This document shows, one piece after another, positions 41,261-56,260 of a stretch of DNA of 64,000 bases (within the stretch, counting starts at the first letter, position 1; each line of letters begins with the position of its first letter). The stretch is from Tillus elongatus (taxonomy: Eukaryota; Arthropoda; Insecta; Coleoptera; Cleridae), in NCBI GenBank assembly GCA_964006375.1, contig OZ023265.1, positions 173,731,443 to 173,795,442 on the forward strand. The letters are read 5' to 3'. The position numbers and the translations under genes are program-made. Under the pieces are notes generated by a model. It was given only the letters and a program-made list of their open reading frames with translations, ran no database searches and had not been told where the DNA came from.

Positions 41261-41792
41261 TAAAATATTAGATTATTCATTAGAAATGTTGAGAAAATAC
41301 ATAAACAGATAATAGATTATTGTTAATTGATGACATGACCCCCAGCAATACTGGCTAATAGTTATATACATATATATTTTCATCAAAAGACACATTTGTT
41401 GTTTTCTCTTGTACGTATAACGGGTGATCAAAAAGTTTTTAGATTCCTAGAATAACCTTGGAATTAACTGTTCTCCTATTGTTTCAAATCTATAAAAATT
41501 TAGAAAATGTCTGTCCGTTGTTTAAGCCAATTTTTCGAAACACGAGAAATTGACTAATGAGGAGATCTGTGTTTCTATATATTGTGCCAATTTAAGCCCA
41601 AAAAGTCCGGACGCAGCAAGTGCGTCATGGTAGCGAATATTCGTAAAAATGCTTTTAATGTCAAATATGTCTTGTTTTTAAAAGAAGGGCATTTGGTTGG
41701 CAGTATAACTTATATATTAGTAACAATCTACCGTATTTCTTTAAAATAGCTTTGTTGTTTAAAAAAGTACAAATATTTTCCGAAAATATAAA

Positions 41793-42780
41793 GGGTGGGC
41801 CATCTAACGTTTGGAATTGGAACTTTAGGTTATTTTGAGGTCGGAGGGTTTGATGGCATTTCCGATGTGACAGAAAGTAAGTTTTATATTTGACATTTAT
41901 GAAATGGGTCGCTTTTCGCTTGAACAAAGTTGGGAAACATTAAAAACTCATTTCCAAAGTGGCGAGTCTTCTACTTAAACTGTAAGAAATTTACGAAAAA
42001 AATTTGACAAAAAGGATGTGTCAAAAACGCAGTTTGTGGATCAATTTGTGAAGCGAGTTCGTGAAACTGGATCGCTGTTGGATAAAACAACCCGTGTACG
42101 TACTCGTCCAGTGCGTTCAACCGAAAACATCTCTGCTGTTACTCAGAGTATGCGTGAACAACCATCAACATCAACTCGTCATCGTTCTCAATAATTGAAC
42201 ATTTCACACACTTCTTTCAAAATTGAAGAGTATGACATAGACGACATTTTGTTTCAAGAGGACGGCGCAACGTGCCACACAGCCAACGTAACAATTGATC
42301 TTTTACGCACTGTTTTTCGAAAATCGCATAATTATCAGAAATGCTGATGTCAATTGGCCACCTGGAAGCTGCGATTTGACTCCATTGGAGTTTTTTGTAC
42401 GGAGCCGTTAAGGACCAGTGTTACACTAACCATCCAGAGACGATTTTTTTTCCCTCAGGCCTCGTCCGCGGCCTTGCCGCCCCGATAGCACTGCAATCTT
42501 TGATTGATTGTGCATAACTTTCCAGAGACGATTGGCGACTTGAAACATGAAGTCGAAGTTGCCATTGACGGAATATAAGGCCAAACAATCGAAAATCTAC
42601 TGAAAAATTAGACTGATCGAATGGGGTATTGTAAGGCTAGCCGTAGCAGTCATTTGAATGATGTTGTCTTCCGTTCCCAAATGGAAAGGTTCAATCTTTC
42701 TAATAAACTCGTAACTTTGAAAAAATATTCATTAGTTTTTTTATAGGCGTTTCAAATTCCAAATCTTAAATGGTCCACCC
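41793..42780 (+). mobile_element. DD41D-type Tc1/mariner element (copy 3, another subfamily) with internal deletion
   Basis: Ends GGGTGGGCCATCTAACGTTT (41793) and, inverted, GGGTGGACCATTTAAGATTT (to 42780) form terminal repeats of about 26 bp. The transposase relic starts at 41904 (MGRFSLEQSWETLKTHFQSG) and has TQFVDQFVKRVRETGSLLDK, then jumps to DILFQEDGATCHTANVTIDL (second Asp) and CDLTPLEFF, where the third Asp would lie; it ends near 42746. About 100 residues with the first Asp are deleted and frames are broken. A 76-bp non-LTR tail is inserted at 42446. Confidence 0.75.
42446..42521 (-). mobile_element. 76-bp dead-on-arrival non-LTR insertion with perfect 12-bp target duplication
   Basis: Only the extreme 3' end of the family at 2536-3469 / 9271-10292 is present (GGCCTTGCCGCCCCGATAGC shared with 9308-9330), with its A-tail read as T at 42446-42451. 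The duplication CCAGAGACGATT lies at 42434-42445 and 42522-42533. Confidence 0.88.
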
Positions 42781-42868
42781 GTTACTTTAAAAGTTCCAGA
42801 AAAAAAATTGGTCCGATTTTCCTGGCCAACGAACCTCTTTAAGCCGTTTATACACCTGCCAGGATGTA

Positions 42869-43319
42869 ATTATTCACGAACAGCTTTAGAACCAAAATTG
42901 AAAAAAAAAACATGAAAATTTGCAAAAATTTCTTTTACAGAAAATCGCCATTTTTTTAACAGAAATTGCCTTCAGTAATAATGAGTTCCACAGAAACACT
43001 AAAAACATTTCTACGAATACTTTTAAAATTCAGCCATTATTTAAGCGTTTCCGTATACGGCAGCTCGATTTTTTCGATGAGTAATACAAACAAAAAGCTC
43101 TCTGAATGCGTCATTTTCATGGGGCTCCGCTATCTATTGATAAAAACGCTCTTTCACAATTTGTGGTATGTGTTTGAAGTATGTGCCGAAAACGTGAAAA
43201 GTTGCAAAACAACTGAAATAACGATGAACGATATAATTTTTTTTCTTACAAACATTAATTATAATTCGCTGGAAAACACAAAAAAGCAATAAAATAAGGG
43301 GGTGCTCTATTAAAAAAAG
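42869..43319. other. Unassigned AT-rich sequence
   Basis: A weak 108-residue plus-strand frame (42966-43292) has no recognisable domain and skewed composition; I do not call it a gene. Confidence 0.4.
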
Positions 43320-43640
43320 AAACTGTGCATCACCAACGACTTATGGGCCACCCTGTGATTGTCAAAATAAGTTTACAAGGTGCAGCTCGAGATACCCTAT
43401 AATTAACGTAAATACTTTTTTGTCATATCTTGTTTTATAACGGATGTATTGAGATTTGCCTTAAAAAGCGCCATCCTGTATATGTGTAGATAGACAAAAA
43501 CTGAAACTGACCCCGTATATGGGTTTTTGAGGTTCTGGTTCGCGCTCATTTGAAGAAATCTTTTTAAAATTTATAAGTCGCCGTCTTCTCAATAACGATT
43601 TTTTTCTACGAAAATTTGCTAAAATATAGACTATTAAACC
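43320..43640. repeat. Composite interspersed repeat, also at 52917-53230
   Basis: Two windows share, in the same order, 'caccaacgacttatgggcca', 'ctataattaacgta' and the Helentron-like 5' block 'aactgaccccgtatatggg' and 'tagttcgcgctcatttgaag'. The composite is therefore a unit that was copied as a whole, ending in the subterminal motif near 43625. Confidence 0.6.
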
Positions 43641-44099
43641 ATAAACTCTATAGCGGAAACTACTGCCGAAGCATCAGAAAAAGGGGCAATTAGGGATTTT
43701 CTGAAAATATTTTAGTAAAATGAAGGACAATGATGGTTGAAGCGGAATCTTAAGGCTTTGTAAAATACATTTCTGACGACATATCGTCTACATTATCCGT
43801 ATTTGTTCCAAATTCGTTGTCTGAAAATTGCAAATTTTGACGTTTCAAATCGCGACTTTGACGTTTGTAGAAGATAAATTATCAAATTTTCAAAATATTT
43901 TTTCTGCTAGTTCTTGACGTTTTTGCATCCAAAAAATTTAATACTTGGATGTAATATTGAATTGGTTTTGTTAGCCACACAAAATATTTGGTTCTTGTGC
44001 TTTCCTCTGATCACCAGTGGCACGCAAATGTTATTTCTTAAAATGCCTATAACTTTTTTTCCTTTTAAATTAGAGATCTGAATTTTGGTACCTAGGGTA
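43641..44099. other. Unassigned
   Basis: The segment 43641-43870 is also present after the related copy (53220-53450), so it belongs to the same duplicated repeat. Nothing else seen. Confidence 0.4.
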
Positions 44100-44640
44100 A
44101 GTTCGATAGCTGGTGTATCTCTTATGAGATAGAAAACAAGACTGAGATTTGGTGGAGTTGAATTGTACAAGATTTCTACTTCCCCAGTCTAATATTTTTT
44201 ATAGAGATCCACAGAGACGGAACCCTCCATGAATCGGCGATTCTCATCTAATTGGCCTAAAGAGACAGGCTTAGAATATTGTATATTTGAGTGGAGGGTG
44301 TTGTCGTCCGCATAAATGTGAAGTGGGTTGATGTGCTAGAAAGGAGGTCATTGATGTGGAGAAGAAATAAAGTAGGGGCTAAAGCTAAATCTTGAGGAAC
44401 TCCTGCATTAATTGGATACAGTTTAGAGGAATGACCATTCACAACAACAAAAAGCTCCGGTTGGAGAGGAAATTCGCTGTCTAGGTACAGAGTTTTGGTG
44501 GTAGGCCATAGGCCAGAAGTTTATTATGCAGCGCTGCGTGCCAGACCTGGTTGAATGCTTTGGGTATGTCTAGAGCGACAATCTGGGATTCACCGTGTAG
44601 TTCCATGGACTTGTTTCAAGAATCGGTTACAAAGGAAAGG
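44100..44640 (-). pseudogene. Non-LTR reverse transcriptase fragment
   Basis: Close relative of 25745-26240 and 62550-64000: minus strand reads SSKLYPINAGVPQDLALAPT-LFLLHINDLLSS (44430-44330) and continues with a decayed YADD region. The left end merges into 'ctggtgtatctcttatgaga' (44111-44130), shared with 25817-25835. About 180 codons' worth, with stops. Confidence 0.7.
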
Positions 44641-44991
44641 AGGTCGGCAATTGAGTTAAGTTTTCCAAATGAACCATATTCTTTCATGTTAGCGAATTTT
44701 TTTCAATAAAAATTCGCTAATAAAACAAAGATGTAAACCGTATCTGTGCAAATGTTAATATAAATGCATTATAATTGTTGTTGCCCTTACTTTGTGAAAC
44801 TGTTCCATAGTAAATACAGGTATAGAGACTCCTTTTCTAGTTTTACAAGTGCTGGTTTTGTTCGCTGTAACTGGTTTTGCTGCTGATGATGCTGTCATAA
44901 GTATAGCAAAACCGGTTACAACATTTACCTAAATGAATCTTTTTTGTTGAGTTTGCAATAAATAATATGACGGCCATTCTTTTAAAATTTA
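44641..44991. other. Intergenic, unassigned
   Basis: Nothing recognised; it lies beyond the polyadenylation signal of the minus-strand gene at 45069. Confidence 0.4.
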
Positions 44992-44997
44992 TTTATT
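44992..44997 (-). terminator. Polyadenylation signal AATAAA of the minus-strand gene
   Basis: AATAAA on the minus strand 72 bp past the stop codon of the exon at 45069-45883. Confidence 0.55.
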
Positions 44998-45068
44998 GTT
45001 ATATATATAAAGCTACTTATTTACAATAAAATTAATAGAGAATTAAAAATTAATACTGATTTCTCAGA

Positions 45069-45883
45069 TTATGGTTTTTCTTTCTTAACTGTGTGCGATA
45101 CTGGGGGGTTGCTACCAATACATTTTAAAACCTTGTTTAGAACTGCTATACCATCACGGTGCAGTTCTTCACTATTGGTACAAACCTTAAACGGTTTCAT
45201 ATTTTTAATAGCCTCTGTTTCGACCAAATTATTAACTTCCTTCGATAAATCTAAAAGTCTATAACTCATCCTTTTAGCCATTCTAAAGAAAGTCTATAAC
45301 TCATCCTTTTAGCCATTCTAAAGTAGCATTCAAGTGGAGCGCGTTCTGAATCTGACTTGCAGTCTTCGAAATCCATATCTCTTGTCTCAATAATTTTCCT
45401 CCAGATGGCTTTTAGCTGACGAATGGCATTTTGTGTTTTGGTTTTTTCGTCAGTGATCATTTTATTAACACAGTCAGCCATTTCAGCCTTCGCGTCTTCT
45501 AAAATGTTTCTGATTTGATCTTCTGTTCCATTGTAACAGTTCTCTGTTTTAGAATTTTCAGCTTGGACTTTCAGATCTTCTAATTCTGCTAGCAAAATGT
45601 TGGCTGTGGTATTCATTCTGGATCCGGTTGCTTCAATTAGGTGCTTGGCTTGTTTGTTGTTTTCATCTTGAATATGACCTAGCTTTCCTGAAGCAAATGA
45701 GAAACCATCTTTTGATAATTGAAACATGTCTTCAAGAACATGGGTTAATTTATCCAAAAATTTGGCACTAGCCTCCAAAACGTACCCCCGCGCTCTCACT
45801 TTACACATAAGGTACTCTGCAAAATATGTTGAATTCTGAATCTCTGCAAGCTTGAAGTCTTCACCTTTTAAATCAACATAGCA
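45069..45883 (-). CDS. Last exon of an unrecognised host gene, disrupted by a 35-bp tandem duplication
   Basis: The exon starts after a good acceptor (TTTTTGTTTCAG, boundary 45883) with CYVDLKGEDFKLAEIQNSTY. It encodes a helix-rich, probably coiled-coil protein with scattered Cys (ECYF, ENCYNG, ADCVNK, EDCKSD). At 45253-45322 a 35-bp segment is present twice in tandem. This shifts the frame and brings a stop after SLEWLKG (45266); beyond it the original frame resumes with LLDLSKEVNNLVETEAIKNM and ends HTVKKEKP at 45069. One copy removed would give an uninterrupted exon of about 260 codons. I do not recognise the family; no domain motif stands out. Upstream exons lie to the right and were not identified. 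Confidence 0.65.
45253..45322. repeat. 35-bp tandem duplication in a coding exon
   Basis: Copies 45253-45287 and 45288-45322 are essentially identical and adjacent. 35 is not a multiple of three, hence the frameshift. Confidence 0.9.
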
Positions 45884-46400
45884 CTGAAACAAAAAATAAA
45901 TGCTTTTGTTTATTTTTATAGAAGTGTCCATAAAAATTATGCAGGTATTGTCCACTTAAAATTAATACAGGGTGGGGCCACATCGAAAACTATACAAGTT
46001 TTTAAAGTTATGTTTTTTTAAAACGCTTAGAAACCTCGATTTTGTTTTTGAGGGGACACATTTTTGCGTGAATCTCCAAGCTTGTATCTGATCCCCCTAA
46101 ACGGGACATCTACCCTCTTCAAAATTCTATATTGCAAGTGTGGTCGAGCGATACATTGTTGGGAATGCTACTAATTACCTATTCAATCATGTACTCGGTT
46201 TTGAAAATCCTTAAAAATTTTGCGGAACAAATTCAAAACCAAATTTTCAATCGCCAATCTCATTCTTCGGCCAAACGTTACTTCTCGACATGTTCTAAAT
46301 TACTAAGATTATTTTAAGTCACTAAATAACTGTGATAATCAGTATATATTTTATCAGTGTGGCTTACTCGTCACTTCAGATTAGACCAAATAGAAAAAGG
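45884..46400. other. Intron or intergenic with a decayed transposon end
   Basis: ACAGGGTGGGGCCACATCGA at 45966-45985 resembles the start of the DD41D-type elements found elsewhere here (GGGTGGCGCA, GGGTGGGCCA), but no partner end is seen. Confidence 0.35.
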
Positions 46401-46555
<155 letters not shown>

Positions 46556-46630
46556 CAGTGTGTCCACGGATTGAGTGTGGGTAAGGTATAACTGAGCTGT
46601 TGAGAAAATGAACAAAATCAATTAATATAC

Positions 46631-48361
46631 AGGGTGGTTTATAACTGATGTAATGAAATGTATTAAGAGTAAACTACCTTCGCTTATGAAGATACCGCAA
46701 AAAGTTATTAACAAAAATTGTTTAGAATTAAAATTTATGACAGGCTCTCAATTTTCAAACAGATCAGTTTACTATTTTTTTTTAGCTGCGACTTTATTTA
46801 AATGACGTTCGACTGCTTCTGTGATTAGGTGTACTTTAAAAAGTAATTGAAACTATATTAAAAAAGTCTTTACCATAATTAAACTTGACATAGGTTTGCT
46901 TTCATCTCAACTAACAAAAAAAGTAAAGTAAACGCACAATTGGACATCCGAAGCAATAATTGGTGAGTTGCATGGCTACTTGAGCTCTGCCTTGTTGTTC
47001 GTTTCCCGGGATACTACTTATTTGGAAAATTAAAACGTAAATTTGATTGGTCACGAACGGCAAGCTTCTGTATTTAAAAATGTTAAGAACAGAAAAAAGT
47101 GTTTATTGTGCAGTACTATTGTTTTGGTGAAGAACATTCTTATCAGGGAGTGATAAGAAAGGTCCTTGAATGCTGGCCAAATTATTCGGTTTCCGCTACT
47201 GGTGTAAAAAAAGTTGTTAGAAAATTTATGCGTACTGGGAGTGTTTTAAATGTTAAGAAGACAAAATCCGACTTAAATGAAGAAGACAATGCTGCAGCTG
47301 CATTAGCTATGGATTCTGTTAGGCGGTTTCCGAAATTATCATTAAGAAGAAGGGCATTAGACGTTGGCAATATTAGCAAATCGCATTTGCAACAAATTTA
47401 TCGTACCAACAAGGTAAAACCTTTTAAAGCAAAACCTATACACACTTTGGAAGAAAATGACGAGTCAAAACGATTAGACTTTTGTTTATGATACTGCGAG
47501 CAATATCTACAAAATCACAATTTTGGCAGAAGTATTATTTTTTCGGACGAATCCACTTCACCACTAATGGGGTGGTAAATTCCCAAAATGCACGGCATTG
47601 GTCTATGGAGAATCCAAATTATAGAGTTAATTGCAGAAGACAATGCCATAAAAAAGTAAATGTGTGGTGGGCTGTTTCTTACACTGGGATAATTGGGCCA
47701 TATTTTCTTTTGAGCGGAATATGAACCAGTACAGTTATCTCAAAATCCTAGAAAATATTCTTCAAGACCATTTGCATTAACATGTCACTAGAAGATAGGC
47801 AAACAGCATACTTTCAGCATGACGGCCACCCAGCACATGCAACAGGAATCGTTCGATAATGGTTAGATCGCGAATTTCCTGTGCGGTGGATTGGTCGATA
47901 TGGGCCAATACCTTGGCCTCCCAGAAGTCTCGATCTTACCTTAATGGACTTTTATTTATGGGGCTAGCTCATACAGAAAGTCTACGCGGCTTCATTAAAC
48001 AACGATCTTGATTTGTTGAAACTGAGGTTGAGAGAGGCAGTTGACGGTGTCCCAATTCAACATGTTCAAAATGCCTACAAAGCATTTACTAAACGGGCTG
48101 AGTTATGTGTATCGGTTGGTGGCAGCACATTTGAATAATTTCTTTATTTTTCGTTGTTCGTTTTGATTTTTGTTAGCAATAAGCGTTTTGTATTTTACTA
48201 ATAAATTATTATTTAACGAACGCGCGATGTTCTCTTGTCCAGATAACCATTGTGACTAACGAACGGTAAGCTTGCCTAAATCGAACGATGTCAACCGCGG
48301 CCCTCTACCCCCACCCGTTCGCGTGTACTAACCGCTCTAAAAACGCCCCTCCATTATGCCC
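46631..48361 (+). mobile_element. DD41D-type Tc1/mariner element (copy 4)
   Basis: Begins AGGGTGGTTTATAACTGATG (46631). The right end is uncertain: an imperfect inverse (CATTATGCCCCACCTT, to 48361) abuts (TA)n. It holds the transposase relic at 47080-48138. Confidence 0.55.
47080..48138 (+). pseudogene. DD41D transposase relic (copy 4)
   Basis: The first frame gives the HTH region: FIVQYYCFGEEHSYQGVIRK and VKKVVRKFMRTGSVLNVKK (47099-47280), then LALRRRAL-type linker and an early stop at 47491. Later pieces in other frames show FSDEST (first Asp, near 47540), FQHDGHPAHATGIVR (second, near 47815) and PPRSLDLTLMDFYLWG (third, near 47920-47965); 41 residues separate the last two Asp. Many stops; dead. 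Confidence 0.75.
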
Positions 48362-48366
48362 CACCT

Positions 48367-48449
<83 letters not shown>

Positions 48450-48567
48450 ACTGACCCTGGATATGAGTTCTAGGAGGCCTAGTTCGCGCTCATTTCATTT
48501 TTTTTTCTTCTAAATTCAAAAGTCGGGATCTTTTCAATAGTGATTTTTTTAAAGAAAACTCACTAAA
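48367..48567 (-). repeat. Helentron-like repeat, (TA)n plus 5' end
   Basis: (TA)n at 48367-48446 is followed by the family block 'gaaactgaccctggatatga' and ends with the subterminal motif (inverse of TTAGTGAGTTTTC) near 48565. The 3' half is missing. Confidence 0.6.
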
Positions 48568-51241
<2,674 letters not shown>

Positions 51242-51390
51242 TATAAATATAAATATATAAACGTTTTAACTGACCATTGAAATGGGTTCCAGAATCCCTA
51301 ATTCACGCTTTTTTCCGAAAGTCTCACCATCGATTTCTCTCTATTAGTGAATTTTCTAAAAGAAAAATCACTGAAAGCTAAGATTAAGCA
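51242..51390 (-). repeat. Helentron-like repeat, 5' end
   Basis: The block 'aactgaccattgaaatgggt' and the subterminal motif TTAGTGAATTTTC with its mirror near 51350-51385 follow copy 2 of the DD41D element. The (TA)n tract on the other side would be the centre of this repeat. Confidence 0.5.
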
Positions 51391-52284
51391 GATATGTCAG
51401 TTGTTTTTAGCCGTCCAAATTCTTTATAGTTATCTTAGAGAAACCTCGTAACAATAAATAATAGATAATTAGTAATTAATGCAACGCTGGGCTGATAATA
51501 GAATTAAGAAATCAATTAATAAACTAACAAAGAAATAATTATCAGATTAGCAGTTTCTGTTTTAATATAAAAAATTTAACCTCCACGCATAAAACATTAC
51601 TATAAATCACGTATAAATAATATATGCTTTAATTACCTAGGTAAACAAACTAAAATAACATTTTCCACATTTCTACGGGAAACATTATGATAAACTATCT
51701 GAACATTTAGAAACCTTGAGTTTGTTGTCTCAGATCCCTCCGGTATATGGAATCCAAGAGAGTTGCAGAACCTGTTCTATGTATTATTATAAAGATTATA
51801 ACAGAAAAACACATGGCAAAGTGATAAGAGAACTGCACGAAGAAAGGTGAGTTTTTAACTGATTTTGCCCAATAGCTTTGTTAAGTGTCATTTGTTATAT
51901 CCAAATATCTACCTTTTATTATTTACTAACTGAAATAAAATGGAAATATTAAATGTCAACAATATTTTTTAAAACCCTAAATATATTATGTTTTCATCTA
52001 TATAAACTGTTTTCCGTATAATTATTTAAACCAATAAAAAACAATTTCAAAACACCATAAATATAAAAGCTTCAACGAGTTGCACCATTTTACTTTCACG
52101 AAACCTAAGAAACATTAAATTTATAAAAGTAAAAGTAAAAGCTTTTAACAAAATTTTCAGCAGCTTTTGTTGATTTGATGAATGCTAGTTGTAAAACAAA
52201 ATTACACCTGCTGCTCAAAGAACTATAACTTTGAATGCATTTGAGATAAAATGTAACTAAAGCTAGGTAAGGCTAGGTAAAAAT
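51391..52284. other. Unassigned; possible 5' UTR exon
   Basis: Mostly plain AT-rich sequence. A plus-strand segment ending ACGAAGAAAG|GTGAGT at 51847 has a consensus donor and could be a non-coding first exon of the MFS gene, whose first coding exon has an acceptor at 54506; this is a guess. Confidence 0.25.
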
Positions 52285-52916
<632 letters not shown>

Positions 52917-53450
52917 CGTGTATCACCAACGACTTATGGGCCACCCTGTAGATGTCAAAATAGATTTATAGGATACAGCTCGAGACACCCTATAATTAAC
53001 GTATACATTTTTTCCTCATATCGTGTATAATAACGTATATATTGAACTTTACCGTAGAAATGCGTCACCCTGTATATGTGTAAACAGGCAAAAACTGAAA
53101 CTGACCCCGTATATGGGTTTTAGGGGTTCTAGTTCGCGCTCATTTGAAGAAATCTTTTTAAAATTCATAAGTCGCGGTCTTCTCAATAACGAACCTTTCC
53201 TACGAAAATTTACTAAAATATAGACCATAAACTCTATAGCGGAAACTACTACCGAAGCATCAGAAAAAGGGTCTATTGAAATGGGTTTTACGAAAATATT
53301 TTAGTAAAATGAAGGACAGGGATGGTTGAAGCTGAAACTTAAGGCCTTGTGAAACACACTTATCATGACATTTTTTCGACATAATCCGTATTTGCTTCAA
53401 ATTCATTGTCTGAAAATTCCAAATTTTGACATTTCAAATCGCGACTTTGA
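52917..53450. repeat. Second copy of the composite repeat of 43320-43870
   Basis: Matches 43320-43870 over about 530 bp with moderate divergence, for example 'caccaacgacttatgggcca' and 'gcatcagaaaaagggtcta'. Confidence 0.65.
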
Positions 53451-54270
53451 AATGTCGCATAATATAGTAGAAATGTAAACAAAATCAAGCCAAGTCTCTA
53501 TAAAATGATTCTAAAATAGTTTCTTTTATCTTTAAACTTAAACATAAGATGTCATATAAGACCGAAACAGTCGTGGGATGTGTAATTCTACTAACTCTGT
53601 AATTAATTGTTACGTATACTTTAAGTATAATATCATGGGCATGAAGCCGATCTGGCGTATAATGTAAACAAAACGTTAGCTAACCTGTGTTTACATAGCC
53701 CAGAGACAGCGTCGTTGTCTTCTAAGCAGAAAGTTACCCGATCGAAACCAGCTTGACGAATGTATGTTTTTTATGTTTTATTTTGACATTTGGAGAAACA
53801 ATAGTGCACAGATTTCATATGTTTTGAACAAGAACTTATTTTTGTTTAAAATTCCTTAAATAGTTTGTCACGCATGAGTCCGAAATTATAATTTAGTTAT
53901 TGTGGATATTGAAAAAACCGGTTTGATTAGGTTGACTAAAACGAAATGATACTGGACAAATAACTGCGACGTTTATAATTTGGCAGGTACTTTATTTTTC
54001 TAAATATTAATTAAGTTTCCTTCTGGAAATCTTTTGTATTATTTTAATGAAATTTGTAATACAGTTTCTTTTAACGAGACTTACACTACCTAGAGATATA
54101 GAAAAATTTAGTGCTTTAGATTTATAGAAAATTGAGTTTTGGCCATTTTACTCAAAAGGAGTTAGATTTTTTGATAATAGAGAGAAATGTGAGCATACTC
54201 TAAAATCGATCTTCAAGGTCTATGAAGTTTAAATCATTAATTTTAGTAATATACGGTATAATAATAGTGT
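53451..54270. other. Region upstream of the MFS gene, unassigned
   Basis: The stretch 53570-53770 is less AT-rich and non-repetitive here, and may hold promoter or 5' UTR sequence. No exon identified. Confidence 0.3.
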
Positions 54271-54279
54271 ACAATTCTT

Positions 54280-54322
54280 ATGAAAATTCGCTACTATAAT
54301 GCACTTGCTGCGTCCCGAAATT
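54280..54322 (+). repeat. Isolated 3' end of the Helentron-like repeat
   Basis: TGAAAATTCGCTACTATAAT (54280-54299) followed by the stem-loop GCACTTGCTGCGTCCCG. Confidence 0.55.
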
Positions 54323-54511
54323 TTTATAGATATGTACAAATAACGCGAGAAAATTGTCGGGACTCTACTGTATATTTTAATGATAGAACGTCCAAGGATA
54401 TGTCCTTCTGGAAGGAGCTACCAAATTAACCGAATGTTAATAAAATGGATATTAATTTAAATTAGATTTTGTATAAGTACGTAATTGTTTTATTTTCATG
54501 TTTCAGCTAAT

Positions 54512-54606
54512 ATGGAAACCTTAGTTGATAAAGATGCAAAAGCTGCAACACCTTTCATCTTAAAGCAATCGCCACAAACTGAGAACAAAGGATTACAAAC
54601 AAATAG
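54512..54606 (+). CDS. MFS phosphate-cotransporter-like gene, first coding exon
   Basis: Acceptor TGTTTCAG at 54506, then CTAATATGG with the start codon at 54512. It encodes METLVDKDAKAATPFILKQS and ends QTNR-type residues at donor GTTAGT (54607). The two bases left over join exactly with the first base of the exon at 61353, giving an open frame. The N-terminal cytosolic leader has no domain; the assignment rests on the join. Confidence 0.65.
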
Positions 54607-55049
54607 GTTAGTGAAAAATATACATGCTAATTTGAGGAATTAACGACGACTTCGCTTTTCATTTATGCAATTGTTAAAACTGTGAAGCAAGAACACTAGG
54701 TAGATAAGAATAAAATACGAAGCTCTTTTCTATAACTAAAAAAATAGGTATCATTGTGTTAGGTTTAGAGAATCGCTACGTAAAGTATGTAATGCAAAAG
54801 GGCTTAAAACACAAATAATATTTCTTTTCTAATTCATGTCAGAATTCATTTTAAAATGACGGCCATTTATCATCTTCGTTAACTCATTTGTTCTCAAGAT
54901 AAACGATTTTGAAATGAACCTTAAAATGTAAAATATATGAAAAAGTTTCTATGGATGAAGGATGATGTTAAGAAAACTTGACCTGACTTTGTTTTTTAAA
55001 TAAACAATTCCTGTAACTGCAAAGTTAATTAGAACCAGCCTGACCAAAA
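54607..55049. other. MFS gene intron 1, unassigned part
   Basis: No recognised element. Confidence 0.4.
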
Positions 55050-56260
55050 AATATAGGGGAGAAGGGGCACAGATGACCACGTAAGACAATATCACTCATA
55101 ATTCTTCAACAGTTTGTTTAAAAGATGTGATTTTTGGTTTATCTTTTTAAGCAATCTTTCTTCAAGGGCCAGCACTCGAAATTGCATTAAGTTTTCACTT
55201 AAGTTCCAACTAAACAGAATTTTTAACATGACGGTACCGGTCCTTTTCACCCCATTGTTTGGGGCGAAAAGGTCCACTGGTCCCTTTCGCCCCAAATAAA
55301 TTATAAACGAAGAATTAAATAAATCTTTTATTAAGTAACGATTATATTCGATAACAAAACATTTGTTCATTATTTTCGTGTGTTATCATTAACAAAAATA
55401 AGTATTATTCTATGCACATATAGGTAACTATTTAAAAAAAAAATCATTCATAATATTTGCGTGCTTCATTAATAACAAAAATGATGATCAGTCTGTGCAC
55501 ATAATGCATTGAAAACGCCCTTCTTCCTCTTCTACACCAGCGCATGCATCGTGAGTCCACTCCTTGCATCTTACACATTGGATCCATCCTTCTTCAGACT
55601 TGGATTCTGAAAATTTACCATGACAATACAGGTACTCGGTGTCATCTTGATTATATGCACTTTCTGATTAATCATTTTGTTTCCTTGACTTAAATATCTG
55701 TTTCTGTTTCTTTTTCTTATTTTGTTTTGAAGTGCTATCCACTAGTTGCCGCTTGACAAGATTAACTTTCTTCTTTTCTGCTTTCTTTTTGACTAAACTA
55801 GTTTCCAATTCATCTTTGAATGGGGTGCTTGTCAATTCCTCCGCTCGTTGGGTCTTCCTTTCAGTTTTTCTCTCTTTTGAAGTTGCCGGTTTAGGAGAAA
55901 TTAAGTTAATAACCTCCGCAAATGTGGCGTTCTCTTTAGAACTACTTGATGTTGGCTCGGATTCCTTGGAGTATCTTGGTGGTCTTCGATGAGGCTCTGT
56001 TAAGTTACTGGATCCTGGTTCAACTGGTTGATCGTCAATTTCATTTGGTAAGTACTCTCTCTTTCATTCTGAAATGCAATTTGGGTATCACTTTGAGACT
56101 GGGCATGCTATTCAACATTTGTTACTTCAGCAGGTAGGAATCATTTGAATTGTGTTTTCCTGAAGCTTTTAGAAATACATTAAACCTTTGCTTTCATTTA
56201 GGCCCAAGTTCCAATCCATCCACATCAAACGGTGGTGGTGGTTTATATGGCATAATTTAC
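55050..56260 (-). pseudogene. pogo-type transposase C-terminus with PHD finger
   Basis: Minus strand: a proline-rich MPYKPPPPFDVDGLELGPK (56240-56195), a Ser/Lys-rich linker (PPRYSKESEPTSSSSKENAT, KKKAEKKKVNLVKRQLVDST) and, after one in-frame stop near 55670, a Cys/His cluster YCHGKFSESKSEEGWIQCVR-C-x10-C-x11-CIMC (55640-55500). The C4HC3-like spacing is a PHD finger, as found at the C-terminus of a group of insect pogo-like transposases. The end GGGGAGAAGGGGCACAGATG (55057-55076) is probably the terminal repeat. The DDE domain is not present. A GTCCACTGGTCCCTTTCGCC-type segment at 55230-55320 repeats the terminal motif. Confidence 0.6.

Larger units (their letters stand above)
41587..42868 (-). 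mobile_element. Helentron-like repeat, 3' part, split by a DD41D element
   Basis: The stem-loop end GGACGCAGCAAGTGCGTC (41588-41605) and subterminal motif lead into the family sequence to 41790. After the inserted transposon the family resumes with TTGGTCCGATTTTCCTGGCC (42810-42829) and stops near 42868, before the microsatellite. 5'-truncated. Confidence 0.6.

Noticed and set aside
42966..43292. 108-residue plus-strand frame
   Set aside because: No domain, no splice sites, low-complexity composition; likely chance in AT-rich sequence.
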